Source of the DNA: an uncultured Marinobacter sp. | GTDB taxonomy: Bacteria; Pseudomonadota; Gammaproteobacteria; Pseudomonadales; Oleiphilaceae | Direction: 5' to 3' | Assembly (NCBI RefSeq): GCF_913055835.1 | Contig: NZ_CAJXKQ010000005.1 | Coordinates: forward strand, 102,902 to 166,901 | Length of the DNA: 64,000 nucleotides | In this document: positions 8,655-17,664 of the stretch, in pieces | Numbering within the stretch: the stretch's first letter is position 1 | How the letters are laid out: each line of letters begins with the position of its first letter | Translations under genes and position numbers: made by a program | Notes under the pieces: model-generated | What the model was told of the DNA's origin: nothing | Seen by the model: the letters and a program-made list of their open reading frames with translations, nothing else | The model's database searches: none

Positions 8655-9428
8655 ATGCCTGTTTTTTTTGACGTTTCCAATCTTGGTGTCCGCATTGGCG
8701 ACACCGCCATTCTTCAAAACGTGAACCTCGGATTCGTTGAGGGTGAAGTGACTGCCCTGCTCGGACATAACGGCTCCGGCAAGTCCACGTTGCTCAAGGT
8801 GCTTGCCCGGCAGCTTGCACCGTCTTCCGGCGAAGTACAGCTTCTGGGTAACCCATTCCGGAGCACAGGTGCGAGGGAGTTTGCCCGCAATGTCGGCTAT
8901 CTGCCCCAGCACCCCCCTGGGACCGATGGCTTGACGGTTCGCGAGCTGGTCGCCCTGGGCCGCTATCCCTGGCGCGGCCCGCTGGGCCGTTACAACGAGG
9001 AAGACCACCGGCTGATCACCCGGGCCATCGAAGACACGGGACTCGAGCAATTCGAGCATCGCTCCGTGGACACCCTCTCTGGTGGTGAACGTCAGCGGGC
9101 CTGGATTGCCATGCTGCTGGCCCAGCAGACCCGATGTCTGCTGCTCGATGAGCCTATTTCGGCCCTCGATGTGAAACACCAGGTTGAAACCCTGCGCCTG
9201 GTCCATCGTCTCGCAGAGCAGCGGGACCTCACGGTTGTCGTGGTACTGCACGATGTGGATCTTGCAGCGCGGTTCTGCGACCGACTCGTCGCTCTTAAAT
9301 CCGGCCAGCTGGTGGCCGATGGCAGCCCACGGGACATCATGGACTCCGGCATACTGGAATCCATTTATGGCGTCCCCATGGGCGTGATGGAACGGGCGCC
9401 AGGGCAGTGGGTGTCCTATGTTCACTAA
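8655..9428 (+). CDS. Iron-siderophore ABC transporter ATP-binding protein (FecE/FhuC-like)
   Basis: GHNGSGKSTLLKVLARQLAPSSGEV, DTLSGGERQRAWIAMLLAQQTRCLLLDEPISALDVKHQ. Confidence 0.93.
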   Translation: MPVFFDVSNLGVRIGDTAILQNVNLGFVEGEVTALLGHNGSGKSTLLKVLARQLAPSSGEVQLLGNPFRSTGAREFARNVGYLPQHPPGTDGLTVRELVALGRYPWRGPLGRYNEEDHRLITRAIEDTGLEQFEHRSVDTLSGGERQRAWIAMLLAQQTRCLLLDEPISALDVKHQVETLRLVHRLAEQRDLTVVVVLHDVDLAARFCDRLVALKSGQLVADGSPRDIMDSGILESIYGVPMGVMERAPGQWVSYVH

Positions 9429-10353
9429 TTCTGAACACTTCTGGCGGTACGCCGCGGCACTGCTGTTGAGCCTGCTGCCGGTCTTTGCCAGCGCCGCAAG
9501 CTGGCAACACGAACAGGGAACCCTGACCCTCGATCAAACGCCGGAACGGGTGATTGCTCTGAACTGGGCAGCCACCGAGGCACTGCTGCTACTGGGCGTC
9601 ACGCCCATCGGCGTTGCCGATCGCGATGGCTATAACGTGTGGGTCAAGGAACCGGAGCTTCCCGAGGGTGTGGCCAATATCGGCACACGGGTGGCGCCGA
9701 GCCTCGAAGCCATTGCCGAGCTCAAACCGGATCTGATCGTCACCAGTTCCGAGATGGCACCCGCAGCCAACATGCTGGAGCGCATTGCGCCCACCTACGT
9801 TGTCAGCGTTTACAAGCAGGGCTCCCGCCCTTTCGAAAAGGCCAGCAGCATGCTGAAAACTCTCGGCGAGATGCTGAGCCGGGAAGAGCGTGCAGAGGCT
9901 GTCCTCAACGACATCGAACAGACCCTGCAGACCCAGCGCCGTCGGCTGGAGAATGCCGGCCTGACGGACCGACCGGTGGCACTGGTGAACTTCCTGGATG
10001 ACCGCCACGTTCGCGTCTACGCACCCAACGGCCTTTTCCAGAGCGCCCTGAACGCCCTGGGCCTTGAGAACGCCTGGCCGCACCCCGGGAACTACTGGGG
10101 ATTCTCGGTCGTCGGGCTTGAAGCCCTTGCGCCCTATCAGGACAGCCGAATCGTTGTCATTTCTCCGACCCTGCCCGGGTTGTCTGACACCCTGGCCAGC
10201 AGCCCTTTCTGGACCTACCTGCCGCCGGTTCAGCGTGATCAGGTGTACCAGATTGATCCGGTCTGGCCGTTTGGCGGGGTTTTCCCAGTCAAGCGACTGG
10301 CAACGTTACTCGCTGAGGGTCTGCTGGCCGGAGGTTCAGACAATGTACGCTGA
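9418..10353 (+). CDS. Iron-siderophore ABC transporter substrate-binding protein (FhuD-like)
   Basis: Signal peptide; PERVIALNWAATEALLLLGVTPIGVADRDGY, PSLEAIAELKPDLIV; overlaps neighbouring genes. Confidence 0.92.
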   Translation: MFTNSEHFWRYAAALLLSLLPVFASAASWQHEQGTLTLDQTPERVIALNWAATEALLLLGVTPIGVADRDGYNVWVKEPELPEGVANIGTRVAPSLEAIAELKPDLIVTSSEMAPAANMLERIAPTYVVSVYKQGSRPFEKASSMLKTLGEMLSREERAEAVLNDIEQTLQTQRRRLENAGLTDRPVALVNFLDDRHVRVYAPNGLFQSALNALGLENAWPHPGNYWGFSVVGLEALAPYQDSRIVVISPTLPGLSDTLASSPFWTYLPPVQRDQVYQIDPVWPFGGVFPVKRLATLLAEGLLAGGSDNVR

Positions 10354-12373
10354 AGCGGCAAATAGCCGGATCGGTCGGCCAACCCGGCCAGCAAGGTTGC
10401 CGGTGGCGGCCGCCCTGATCTGGTGTGGTGCATTTCTCGCGAGCGCGGCGCCCTGGTTTGGTCAGCTGGACCCGGGCGCACTCATCGCCGCCTTCTGGAC
10501 GTTCGAAGGCACCGACTACGCCTCGGTACTGGCCCACCACAGCTGGGCACCCCGTGTTGCCATGGCGGTTCTGATTGGCTTTGGTCTTGGCCTTGCCGGC
10601 GCGGTAACCCAACAGATTCTGGGCAACCCCCTTGCCTCACCAACAACCCTGGGCGTGGAGGCCGGCGGCCAGTTCGGGATAACGGTCGCGACCCTGTTCT
10701 TTCCAGGGCTGCGCGCGTTCAGTCCGGACCTGGTGGCGGTTGCCGGCGGCCTGCTGGCGATCGGTCTGGTGATCGCGCTCACCTGGCGCCTGGGTTTTTC
10801 ACCGGTCACCGTGATATTGGCCGGCCTGGTGGTCACGTTTTTCCTGGGCGCCGTGAACATGGCGTTCCTGTTACTCAAGGGCGAGTGGCTGGGGAACCTG
10901 TTTATCTGGGGCGCGGGCTCCCTGGTCCAGAATAACTGGCAGCCGTTTATGGAACTCTGGCCCCGGGTATTATTGCTGGCCATATTCATGATCCTGCTTA
11001 TGCGCCCGCTCCAGGTCATGCAACTGGGACAGACCTCTGCCCGATCCCTGGGCGCCCAGGTCGGTCTGATCCGGGTACTGGCCCTGTTCCTGGTGGTTCT
11101 GATGAGTGCCACGGTCGTCAGCCGGGTTGGTGTCGTGGCTTTTATCGGCCTTGCCGCGCCGGTGCTGGCACGATTGCTGGGTGCCCGTACACTGTCGGAG
11201 CGGCTGATCTGGAGCAGCCTACTGGGTGCGGGTCTGCTGTTACTGGCCGATACCCTCGCCCATTGGGCCTCCACCTGGGGCGACGGATCTCTGGTGCCAA
11301 CCGGCACGACCACCGCCCTGATTGGCGGGCCGATTATCCTTCTGGCCCTGCAGGGCTTGAAGAATACCCATCATATGCCCGGGCAGGATGACAACCCAGC
11401 CGGTTTCCTGCCCAAAAGACGTTCCACCTTTGTGATTGGCGGAGTCATAGCCGCCCTACTTCTGGGCACCATCGCTATCTCCATGGGTTGGTCCCCGGGG
11501 CTGGACGAATGGAGCTGGACTCCGATCGCCCAGTGGCACGAGGCGTGGGTCTGGCGCGGCCCCAGATTGCTAGCGGCCATTCTTGCGGGCGTGGCCCTCG
11601 GCCTGGCAGGAACACTGATCCAGCGCATGACAGGCAACCCCATGGCCAGCCCGGAGATGCTCGGCATCAGCGGCGGCGCGGCGGTGGTTATGGTCCTGAT
11701 AGTGCTGTTCGGTGCCGAAATTGGCCGGGCAGGACAGCTGGGAGCGGCTACCCTGGGTGCTGCAGCCGCTTTGGGATTGCTGATTTTGCTGGCCCGCAAG
11801 CACCGGTTTGCCGGCAACCAGCTCCTGCTTGGCGGGCTCGCCTTGTATGTCTTTATGGACGCGGGGCTTCGTCTGGTCATGGCGTCCGGTGGTACCGTCG
11901 CCTCGCAGCTTCTTAACTGGATGTACGGCTCCACCTGGCTGGTCTCGGAGGCCGAAGCTCTCGGGCTGTTGGCGCTCATCGTGCTGATTTCAGCTGGCCT
12001 GTTGGTGATTATCCGCCCACTGAGTATTCTTCCCCTGGGAGACACATCGGCCAGCTCACTGGGCTTACCGGTTACGAAAGTGCGTCTGCTTTTGCTTCTT
12101 TGGGCGGCACTGCTGACCGCTTCGGCGACGGTCGTGATCGGTCCGCTGAGTTTTGTGGGTCTGATCGCTCCTCACCTCGCCCGCGTTCTTGGCCAGCAGA
12201 CCGTTGGCCGGCAGCTCCTTGTGGCTGCCCTTTCCGGGGGCCTGTTATTGGGGGTGGCCGACTACCTGTCCAGAATTGTTGTATACCCCAACCAGCTTCC
12301 GGCGGGGCTTCTGGCCGCCCTGGTCGGTGGCCTGTATTTCCTTTGGGGGCTGAGTCGCCATGGCAGAGCCTGA
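10343..12373 (+). CDS. fhuB: Fe(3+)-hydroxamate ABC transporter permease, fused FhuB type
   Basis: Two tandem FecCD permease halves (GNPLASPTTLGVEAGG... and GNPMASPEMLGISGGAA...; VAFIGLAAPVLAR and LSFVGLIAPHLAR). Start at ATG 10343 rather than the ORF-track start 10064. Confidence 0.92.
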   Translation: MYAEAANSRIGRPTRPARLPVAAALIWCGAFLASAAPWFGQLDPGALIAAFWTFEGTDYASVLAHHSWAPRVAMAVLIGFGLGLAGAVTQQILGNPLASPTTLGVEAGGQFGITVATLFFPGLRAFSPDLVAVAGGLLAIGLVIALTWRLGFSPVTVILAGLVVTFFLGAVNMAFLLLKGEWLGNLFIWGAGSLVQNNWQPFMELWPRVLLLAIFMILLMRPLQVMQLGQTSARSLGAQVGLIRVLALFLVVLMSATVVSRVGVVAFIGLAAPVLARLLGARTLSERLIWSSLLGAGLLLLADTLAHWASTWGDGSLVPTGTTTALIGGPIILLALQGLKNTHHMPGQDDNPAGFLPKRRSTFVIGGVIAALLLGTIAISMGWSPGLDEWSWTPIAQWHEAWVWRGPRLLAAILAGVALGLAGTLIQRMTGNPMASPEMLGISGGAAVVMVLIVLFGAEIGRAGQLGAATLGAAAALGLLILLARKHRFAGNQLLLGGLALYVFMDAGLRLVMASGGTVASQLLNWMYGSTWLVSEAEALGLLALIVLISAGLLVIIRPLSILPLGDTSASSLGLPVTKVRLLLLLWAALLTASATVVIGPLSFVGLIAPHLARVLGQQTVGRQLLVAALSGGLLLGVADYLSRIVVYPNQLPAGLLAALVGGLYFLWGLSRHGRA

Positions 12374-13181
12374 TCGCAACCCTGTGATCGGCCGTTGGGC
12401 CAGGGAATACAGCCATCTCCTGGACCAGTCCGGGCTGGAGAGGGAATCGGTTTTGAACGAGGCGCTGCAAGCTTCTGGCGGCGTACGAACTGGTCTCTTC
12501 TCCCTGGCCCAATGCCTGGAGCAACCGTCCCTGCTACTGAATCAGATTGGTGTCGACTACCCGAATAACACCGGTCCAAGGACCGTGCGCGCGCTTGCTT
12601 CTGTGCTGCAGCAGGATCTGGCGCTCAGCGTCATTGCGCCTCTGACCCTCAGGCTCTTTCGCGACGGCCAGGCGCCTGCACCGGATGCCCACCGTATATT
12701 TCTGGGCCCGGCGGACCAGCAGACACAGGCAGCATCCCGCTGGTTTCAGGTGCCCGGTGGGGAGCAGGTTGGCGAGGAAATGTTTGTGCGGTCGACAGGG
12801 GCTCTGACAGCAAAATGGTACCCGGTTTTCCGTCGCCAGCTGGGGGTCAGTCCCGGCGCTTACTGGAGCAGTATCGGGCTGGGACTGGGAGCTCCGTTTT
12901 CAGCCGTGTGGAACCGGGTCGAACCGCAAGCGCTTTGCCAGTTGGCGCAAGGCTGGCTGGAGCAATTTCAGAACGATGCAAACCAGTTCATCGACTGGAT
13001 TCCGGCGGTGTTCGGTGAGCAAACCACGGCAATCCCACAACGCAGGGGGTGTTGCCTGAAATACCTGCTGCCGGAGGGCGGCTACTGCGGCACCTGTGGC
13101 GTGCATCGCAAGGAACGACTCGCTGCACTCACGCCCCAAGAGCCGCCGACAACGCCAGGCCAATGGCAGCCAGGCCAATAA
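12360..13181 (+). CDS. fhuF: Siderophore-iron reductase FhuF-like protein
   Basis: C-terminal CCLKYLLPEGGYCGTC (C-C-x10-C-x2-C iron-sulfur motif); overlaps fhuB. Confidence 0.88.
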   Translation: MAEPDRNPVIGRWAREYSHLLDQSGLERESVLNEALQASGGVRTGLFSLAQCLEQPSLLLNQIGVDYPNNTGPRTVRALASVLQQDLALSVIAPLTLRLFRDGQAPAPDAHRIFLGPADQQTQAASRWFQVPGGEQVGEEMFVRSTGALTAKWYPVFRRQLGVSPGAYWSSIGLGLGAPFSAVWNRVEPQALCQLAQGWLEQFQNDANQFIDWIPAVFGEQTTAIPQRRGCCLKYLLPEGGYCGTCGVHRKERLAALTPQEPPTTPGQWQPGQ

Positions 13182-13239
13182 GCACACCGGCGCCTGCTGC
13201 AATTTTCAAACCTTCGATCATTTCCTGTTCGGGTGCCAT
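13129..13239 (-). CDS. Candidate 36-aa hydrophobic small protein
   Basis: Reverse-strand ATG 13239 to TGA 13129: MAPEQEMIEGLKIAAGAGVLIGLAAIGLALSAALGA; preceded by GGGAGGAAAGGGA (Shine-Dalgarno-like) and a Fur-box-like palindrome. Below the ORF-track length cutoff. Confidence 0.6.
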   Translation of the reverse strand: MAPEQEMIEGLKIAAGAGVLIGLAAIGLALSAALGA

Positions 13240-13279
13240 TCCCTTTCCTCCCGTTTGACTAACCCACCAGGCCTCACTT

Positions 13280-13305
13280 TAATGCGAATAATTATTATTT
13301 GCAAC
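13280..13305. promoter_or_regulatory. Strong Fur-box-like palindrome
   Basis: TAATGCGAATAATTATTATTTGCAAC; reverse strand reads GTTGCAAATAATAATTATTCGCATTA. Confidence 0.7.
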
Positions 13306-13431
13306 GCTCGGTCACTGATCCGTAATACGGAAGGAGCCCTATACTCCTTGAAGCGGTATCGGCGCTCGGCGGAGCCCGCTTCAACTGCTACTCTGAATAT
13401 TCTGATGGCACCGGTAAGAACGGAGGATCCA

Positions 13432-14553
13432 ATGGGTATCTTCAAACAACTCGCCCTGACTTGCAGCTTATTACTGGTTGCGGTTCCCATCATGGCAAGC
13501 CAGACCTATTCCTCCGATAAAGCGGATTTCCGACTGGAAACCGTGGCGCAGGGTCTGGAACACCCCTGGAGCCTGGCGTTTCTGCCGGACGGATCCATGC
13601 TGGTGACAGAACGGGAAGGACGGCTGCGAATGATTCGGAACGGGGCCTTACTGAATGACCCCATCAGCGGAGTTCCCGAGCTTGTTGTATCCGGCCAGGG
13701 CGGGCTGCTGGATGTTCTTCTGCACCCGGACTTTCAGCAGAATCAGGTACTGTTTCTGAGCTACGCCCACCGAAACCGGGAGGGCATGACAACCCGTGTT
13801 GCTCGCGCTCGGCTGGAGAATGATCGCCTTACCGATGTTGAAGTCATCTTTGAAGCCCTGCCCCGCTCCAACACAAGTCGGCACTTTGCAGGTCGTATGG
13901 AATTCGACCAGGGCGGCAATCTCTACATCGCGGTGGGGGACCGTGGAGAAATGGACCGCGCCCAGGACAATGCTGACGATGCGGGAGGCGTTCACCGAAT
14001 CACAACCGACGGTGCCCCCGCACCGGGCAACCCGTTCCTGGACACCAGCGGTGTCAACGATACCTTTTACACAACCGGCAATCGCAATATCCAGGGCATG
14101 ACCATCCATCCGGAAACGGGCGAGATCTGGAGTCACGAACACGGCCCGCGGGGTGGCGACGAAATCAACATCATCCGGGCCGGAACCGATTACGGATGGC
14201 CGACAATAACCTACGGCATCGACTATTCTGGCCTGCCCATTACTGACAAAACCAAGAAGGAAGGCATGGCCCAGCCACTGCACTACTGGGACCCGTCCAT
14301 TGCTCCCTCGGGCATGGCGTTTTATACCGGCGATCTGTTTCCGGAATGGCGGGGGGATCTGTTTGTCGGTGCGCTCAAGATGCGCAAACTGGTTCGCCTG
14401 CGCATCCAGGACGGGGAAGTGACGGAAGAGGAAGATCTGCTGACTGATCTCGGCGAACGGATCCGCGACGTGCGGATGGGTCCCGACGGCGCCCTTTGGT
14501 TGCTGACGGATTCGCCGAGGGGCAAGGTTTACCGGATGGTGCCGGTTCAGTGA
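13432..14553 (+). CDS. PQQ-dependent sugar dehydrogenase (aldose sugar dehydrogenase/YliI family), secreted
   Basis: Signal peptide; LEHPWSLAFLPDGSMLVTEREGRLRMI, GPRGGDEINIIRAGTDYGWPTITYGIDYSG, PSGMAFYTGDLFPEWRGDLFVGAL. Confidence 0.93.
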   Translation: MGIFKQLALTCSLLLVAVPIMASQTYSSDKADFRLETVAQGLEHPWSLAFLPDGSMLVTEREGRLRMIRNGALLNDPISGVPELVVSGQGGLLDVLLHPDFQQNQVLFLSYAHRNREGMTTRVARARLENDRLTDVEVIFEALPRSNTSRHFAGRMEFDQGGNLYIAVGDRGEMDRAQDNADDAGGVHRITTDGAPAPGNPFLDTSGVNDTFYTTGNRNIQGMTIHPETGEIWSHEHGPRGGDEINIIRAGTDYGWPTITYGIDYSGLPITDKTKKEGMAQPLHYWDPSIAPSGMAFYTGDLFPEWRGDLFVGALKMRKLVRLRIQDGEVTEEEDLLTDLGERIRDVRMGPDGALWLLTDSPRGKVYRMVPVQ

Positions 14554-14960
14554 GGATCGTTGGTTCTTTCGGTCTTTTCGAACTGTGGCAGTTCATCGGT
14601 AATGTCGAACCAGTCGGACTTTGAACCGACGAAAACATGTTGAGCCGGCCCCTTGCCCAGGGGTTCGTTGATGCAACCGACTCTGAGACGGAGAATCCCG
14701 GGAATCGCATCGACACGGCTGTAGAGCTGGCTGCCGCAACGGCTGCAGAAACCCCGGTACTTGCCGGGGCGTGATTCGAACTCGGCAATCCTGTCTTCGC
14801 CGGATACGAAACGGAACCGAACCTTTTGCACCGGCGCGCTGGCCGAAAACGCGCTGCCGTGGGCTCGCCGGCACTGGCTACAATGGCACAGGGCCACCGG
14901 GCCCAGCGGGCCATCGTATTCGAAACTGATATCGCCACACAGGCAACGACCGGTGTACAT
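14547..14960 (-). CDS. GFA family (Mss4-like, glutathione-dependent formaldehyde-activating type) protein
   Basis: MYTGRCLCGDISFEYDGPLGPVALCHCSQCRRAHGSAFSASAPV, CSRCGSQLYSR. Confidence 0.92.
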   Translation of the reverse strand: MYTGRCLCGDISFEYDGPLGPVALCHCSQCRRAHGSAFSASAPVQKVRFRFVSGEDRIAEFESRPGKYRGFCSRCGSQLYSRVDAIPGILRLRVGCINEPLGKGPAQHVFVGSKSDWFDITDELPQFEKTERTNDPH

Positions 14961-15081
14961 GATCCGGGCCTCACTGCTTCGGTTCACTGGTTAATTCACG
15001 CCGGATGATACCCGTGGGCTACTTGAAGAACCAGTGTGCCGGCACCACTTTAAGAACACACGATTCGCTAAGGAGGACACT

Positions 15082-15891
15082 ATGTCATTCAGCGCACTTC
15101 CGAAAATCGGCATGGGAACGTTCCGGCTTAAGGGCAATGATGCCCGCGACGCCGTCAAGAGCGCCCTATCCCTGGGCTACCGCCATATTGATACCGCCCA
15201 GATGTACGAGAATGAAGCGGAAGTTGGCGATGGCATTACCTCCAGCGGTATTCCGCGCCGTGAGATTTTTCTGACCACCAAGATCTGGTTTGACCAGCTG
15301 CACGCCAGTGACCTGATCAACAGCCTGCACGACAGCCTCGCACGCCTGAAAACCGACCATGTGGATCTGGCGCTGATTCACTGGCCATCGCCCGGCGATG
15401 AAGTGCCCATGAAAGAATATCTTGGCGCCCTCAGAGATGCCCAACGTGAAGGCCTGGCCGAACACATAGGCATTTCCAACTTCACCTGCGCCCAGATGGA
15501 TGAGGCCAAAGAGATACTGGGTGACACCCCCATTTTCACCAACCAGGTAGAAGTGCATCCGTTCCTGGCCAACCGAAAGGTTGTGGAACATGCCCAGAAA
15601 CTTGGCATCACCGTGACCGGCTACATGCCCCTGGCGGTCGGCAAGGTGATGGAGAACGAGACACTGCAACGCATTGCAGGTGAGCGAAACCTGACCCCGG
15701 CCCAGGTAGCCATTGCCTGGGTTGCCTCGAGAGGCGTGGTACCTATTCCCTCCTCGACACGTCCGGCACACCAGAAGGCCAACCTGGAGGCGCTGAAAGT
15801 TCAATTGAGCGAGGAAGAAATTCGCGCCATTGATGAGCTGGACCGAAACGAGCGCATAGCTAATCCGGACTTCGCGCCGGCCTGGGACTGA
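15082..15891 (+). CDS. Aldo/keto reductase (2,5-diketo-D-gluconate reductase-like)
   Basis: LGYRHIDTAQMYENEAEVGDGI, IGISNFTCAQM; AGGAGG Shine-Dalgarno before ATG 15082. Confidence 0.93.
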   Translation: MSFSALPKIGMGTFRLKGNDARDAVKSALSLGYRHIDTAQMYENEAEVGDGITSSGIPRREIFLTTKIWFDQLHASDLINSLHDSLARLKTDHVDLALIHWPSPGDEVPMKEYLGALRDAQREGLAEHIGISNFTCAQMDEAKEILGDTPIFTNQVEVHPFLANRKVVEHAQKLGITVTGYMPLAVGKVMENETLQRIAGERNLTPAQVAIAWVASRGVVPIPSSTRPAHQKANLEALKVQLSEEEIRAIDELDRNERIANPDFAPAWD

Positions 15892-16537
15892 GCCAGAGGC
15901 CGGCACCAGCCAGCAATAGCGTAGCTATAGGGGTGACCAGCAACCACCAGGTTTGCAGCACCCACGATATGGCTGCGCAGAACAGACTCCACAACACCAG
16001 CAGCGGCAGGTAAAACCAACGCCAGGGCCCGGGTATCAGCGCAACCACCAGCGCACCCGCCGCTGCGGTGGTGCCTGGCGCGATGCCAAACAGCGCGACT
16101 GCCTCCCACTGGCCGGAATCAGCCATTGCCAGCCAGGGCAATCCAGACACGGCAAGCAGCCAGAGAACGGCAAACTTACCAACCGGCAGCCTGCTTCCGG
16201 GAACGCGTCCTGAAAGTGCGGCGACTGCAAGCAACGCGCCCTGGGCGACAAAGGCCCAACCAAACCATGTCGCCGGCCAGTTAATAGGACCGAAATAGCC
16301 CACCAGAAACCCGTAACCACTGGTTGCCCAGGCAAGCGCCATCAGTCCGACCGCCAAACGACGGGCCCTCTCTCCCTGACTGAGAAACAGCGCAGGAATA
16401 CCGAAGGCAGCAACTACCGCCAGCAACTGCCACGGCCAGAGATCCTGATTAATCCGGACAAACAGCCGCAGAAAAACCTGCGGCCCGAACATCACGAAAT
16501 CCTGTAGCGAGTAGCTTAGCCAGTCTGCGCCACTCAC
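15860..16537 (-). CDS. Integral membrane protein, possibly DUF6064 family
   Basis: About seven hydrophobic segments; 3' end overlaps the convergent aldo/keto reductase by about 30 nt. Confidence 0.65.
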   Translation of the reverse strand: MSGADWLSYSLQDFVMFGPQVFLRLFVRINQDLWPWQLLAVVAAFGIPALFLSQGERARRLAVGLMALAWATSGYGFLVGYFGPINWPATWFGWAFVAQGALLAVAALSGRVPGSRLPVGKFAVLWLLAVSGLPWLAMADSGQWEAVALFGIAPGTTAAAGALVVALIPGPWRWFYLPLLVLWSLFCAAISWVLQTWWLLVTPIATLLLAGAGLWLSPRPARSPD

Positions 16538-17469
16538 AGAGACCTCACGTAATCGGCCATCTGCTTTCGCTGAGCTGCATCCGGGAGCCGTCCATAGAGC
16601 GCGCCCATATTCTCCTTCATGTGCTCGACCTTGCTCGTTGCCGGAATGGCACAGGTCACCGCCGGATGGGAAATGATGTACTTGAGGAAAAACTCCGCCC
16701 AGTTACTGACGCCGACATCCCCGGCCCAATCCGGCAGCGGCTCCGACTGGAAGCGGCGAAACAGCGAACCACCCTGGAACGGCCGGTTAACGATTACCCC
16801 GATGCCCCGCTCCCGGGCCAGTGGCAGCAACCGATCCTCAACCTCGCGATCCAGAACGTTATAGGTCAGTTGCACAAAATCCAGCGGCTCCCGCTCCATG
16901 ATCTGTGCGAATTCCCGATGCCGGCGGCCGTGGGACGTGGTAATGCCGATATACCGAACCTCACCGTTGGCCTTCATTTCCTTCAGGGTTTCAAGATGCC
17001 CCTGCCAGCCCAGCAGATTGTGCACTTGCAACAGATCGAGCCGCTCAACACCCCAGCGCCTGCTCGAACGCGCCGCCTCCTGCCGGGTTTCTGATTCATC
17101 GCCGGTCCAGATCTTGGTGGCGGCAAAAATCCGATCGTGGGCGTTCAGAGAATTCAGCGCCTCACCCATCACGTCCGCCGCACTTCCGTACATCGGCGAA
17201 CCATCCACAACCGTTCCGCCCAGATCAAAGAAGGTTTTCAAAACCCTGGTGCGCTGTTGAACCAGCTGCGTGTCGCCACCCACGTTAAAGGTGATCCATG
17301 TGCCCATACCGATTGCTGGGATGGATTCGTCCGTGCCGGGAATCCGGCGCATGATGGGTGATGAAGAGGATGCTCCCGGCGTGCTTGCAAAAAGCACCGG
17401 GGATTTAAGAGCAATCCCAGCCAGGCCGGAACTGATGAGAAACTTCCTTCGCGTGATCCGATTCGCCAT
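16534..17469 (-). CDS. Aldo/keto reductase with Tat signal
   Basis: ITRRKFLISSGLAGIALKSP twin-arginine leader; IPAIGMGTWITF, GGTVVDGSPMYGSAADVMGEAL. Confidence 0.9.
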   Translation of the reverse strand: MANRITRRKFLISSGLAGIALKSPVLFASTPGASSSSPIMRRIPGTDESIPAIGMGTWITFNVGGDTQLVQQRTRVLKTFFDLGGTVVDGSPMYGSAADVMGEALNSLNAHDRIFAATKIWTGDESETRQEAARSSRRWGVERLDLLQVHNLLGWQGHLETLKEMKANGEVRYIGITTSHGRRHREFAQIMEREPLDFVQLTYNVLDREVEDRLLPLARERGIGVIVNRPFQGGSLFRRFQSEPLPDWAGDVGVSNWAEFFLKYIISHPAVTCAIPATSKVEHMKENMGALYGRLPDAAQRKQMADYVRSL

Positions 17470-17525
17470 ATGGGCTCCCCCACTGACATAAATTTCAGTG
17501 CGAATAGCACAATGCCTAAACAGCG

Positions 17526-17628
17526 CGGGTGGGTCATCCCTTCGCCAGACCGTGGAGGGCCATGGATGGCCCGACCGAGCCTACATGGAAGTATTTACGG
17601 CGTGTCTGGCGAAGGGATGACCCACCCG
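17526..17628 (+). repeat. Intergenic three-way-junction-like repeat, copy 2
   Basis: Perfect 25-bp arms CGGGTGGGTCATCCCTTCGCCAGAC (17526-17550) / GTCTGGCGAAGGGATGACCCACCCG (17604-17628); core GGGCCATGGATGGCCC + CTACATGGAAGTA. Confidence 0.93.
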
Positions 17629-17664
17629 GGCGGCAGCTACATGGCTGACAGTCTTACCAACACA

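Noticed and set aside
10064-10342. N-terminal extension of the FhuB ORF
   Set aside because: Low-quality translation out of frame with FhuD; ATG at 10343 gives the expected overlap and TM start.
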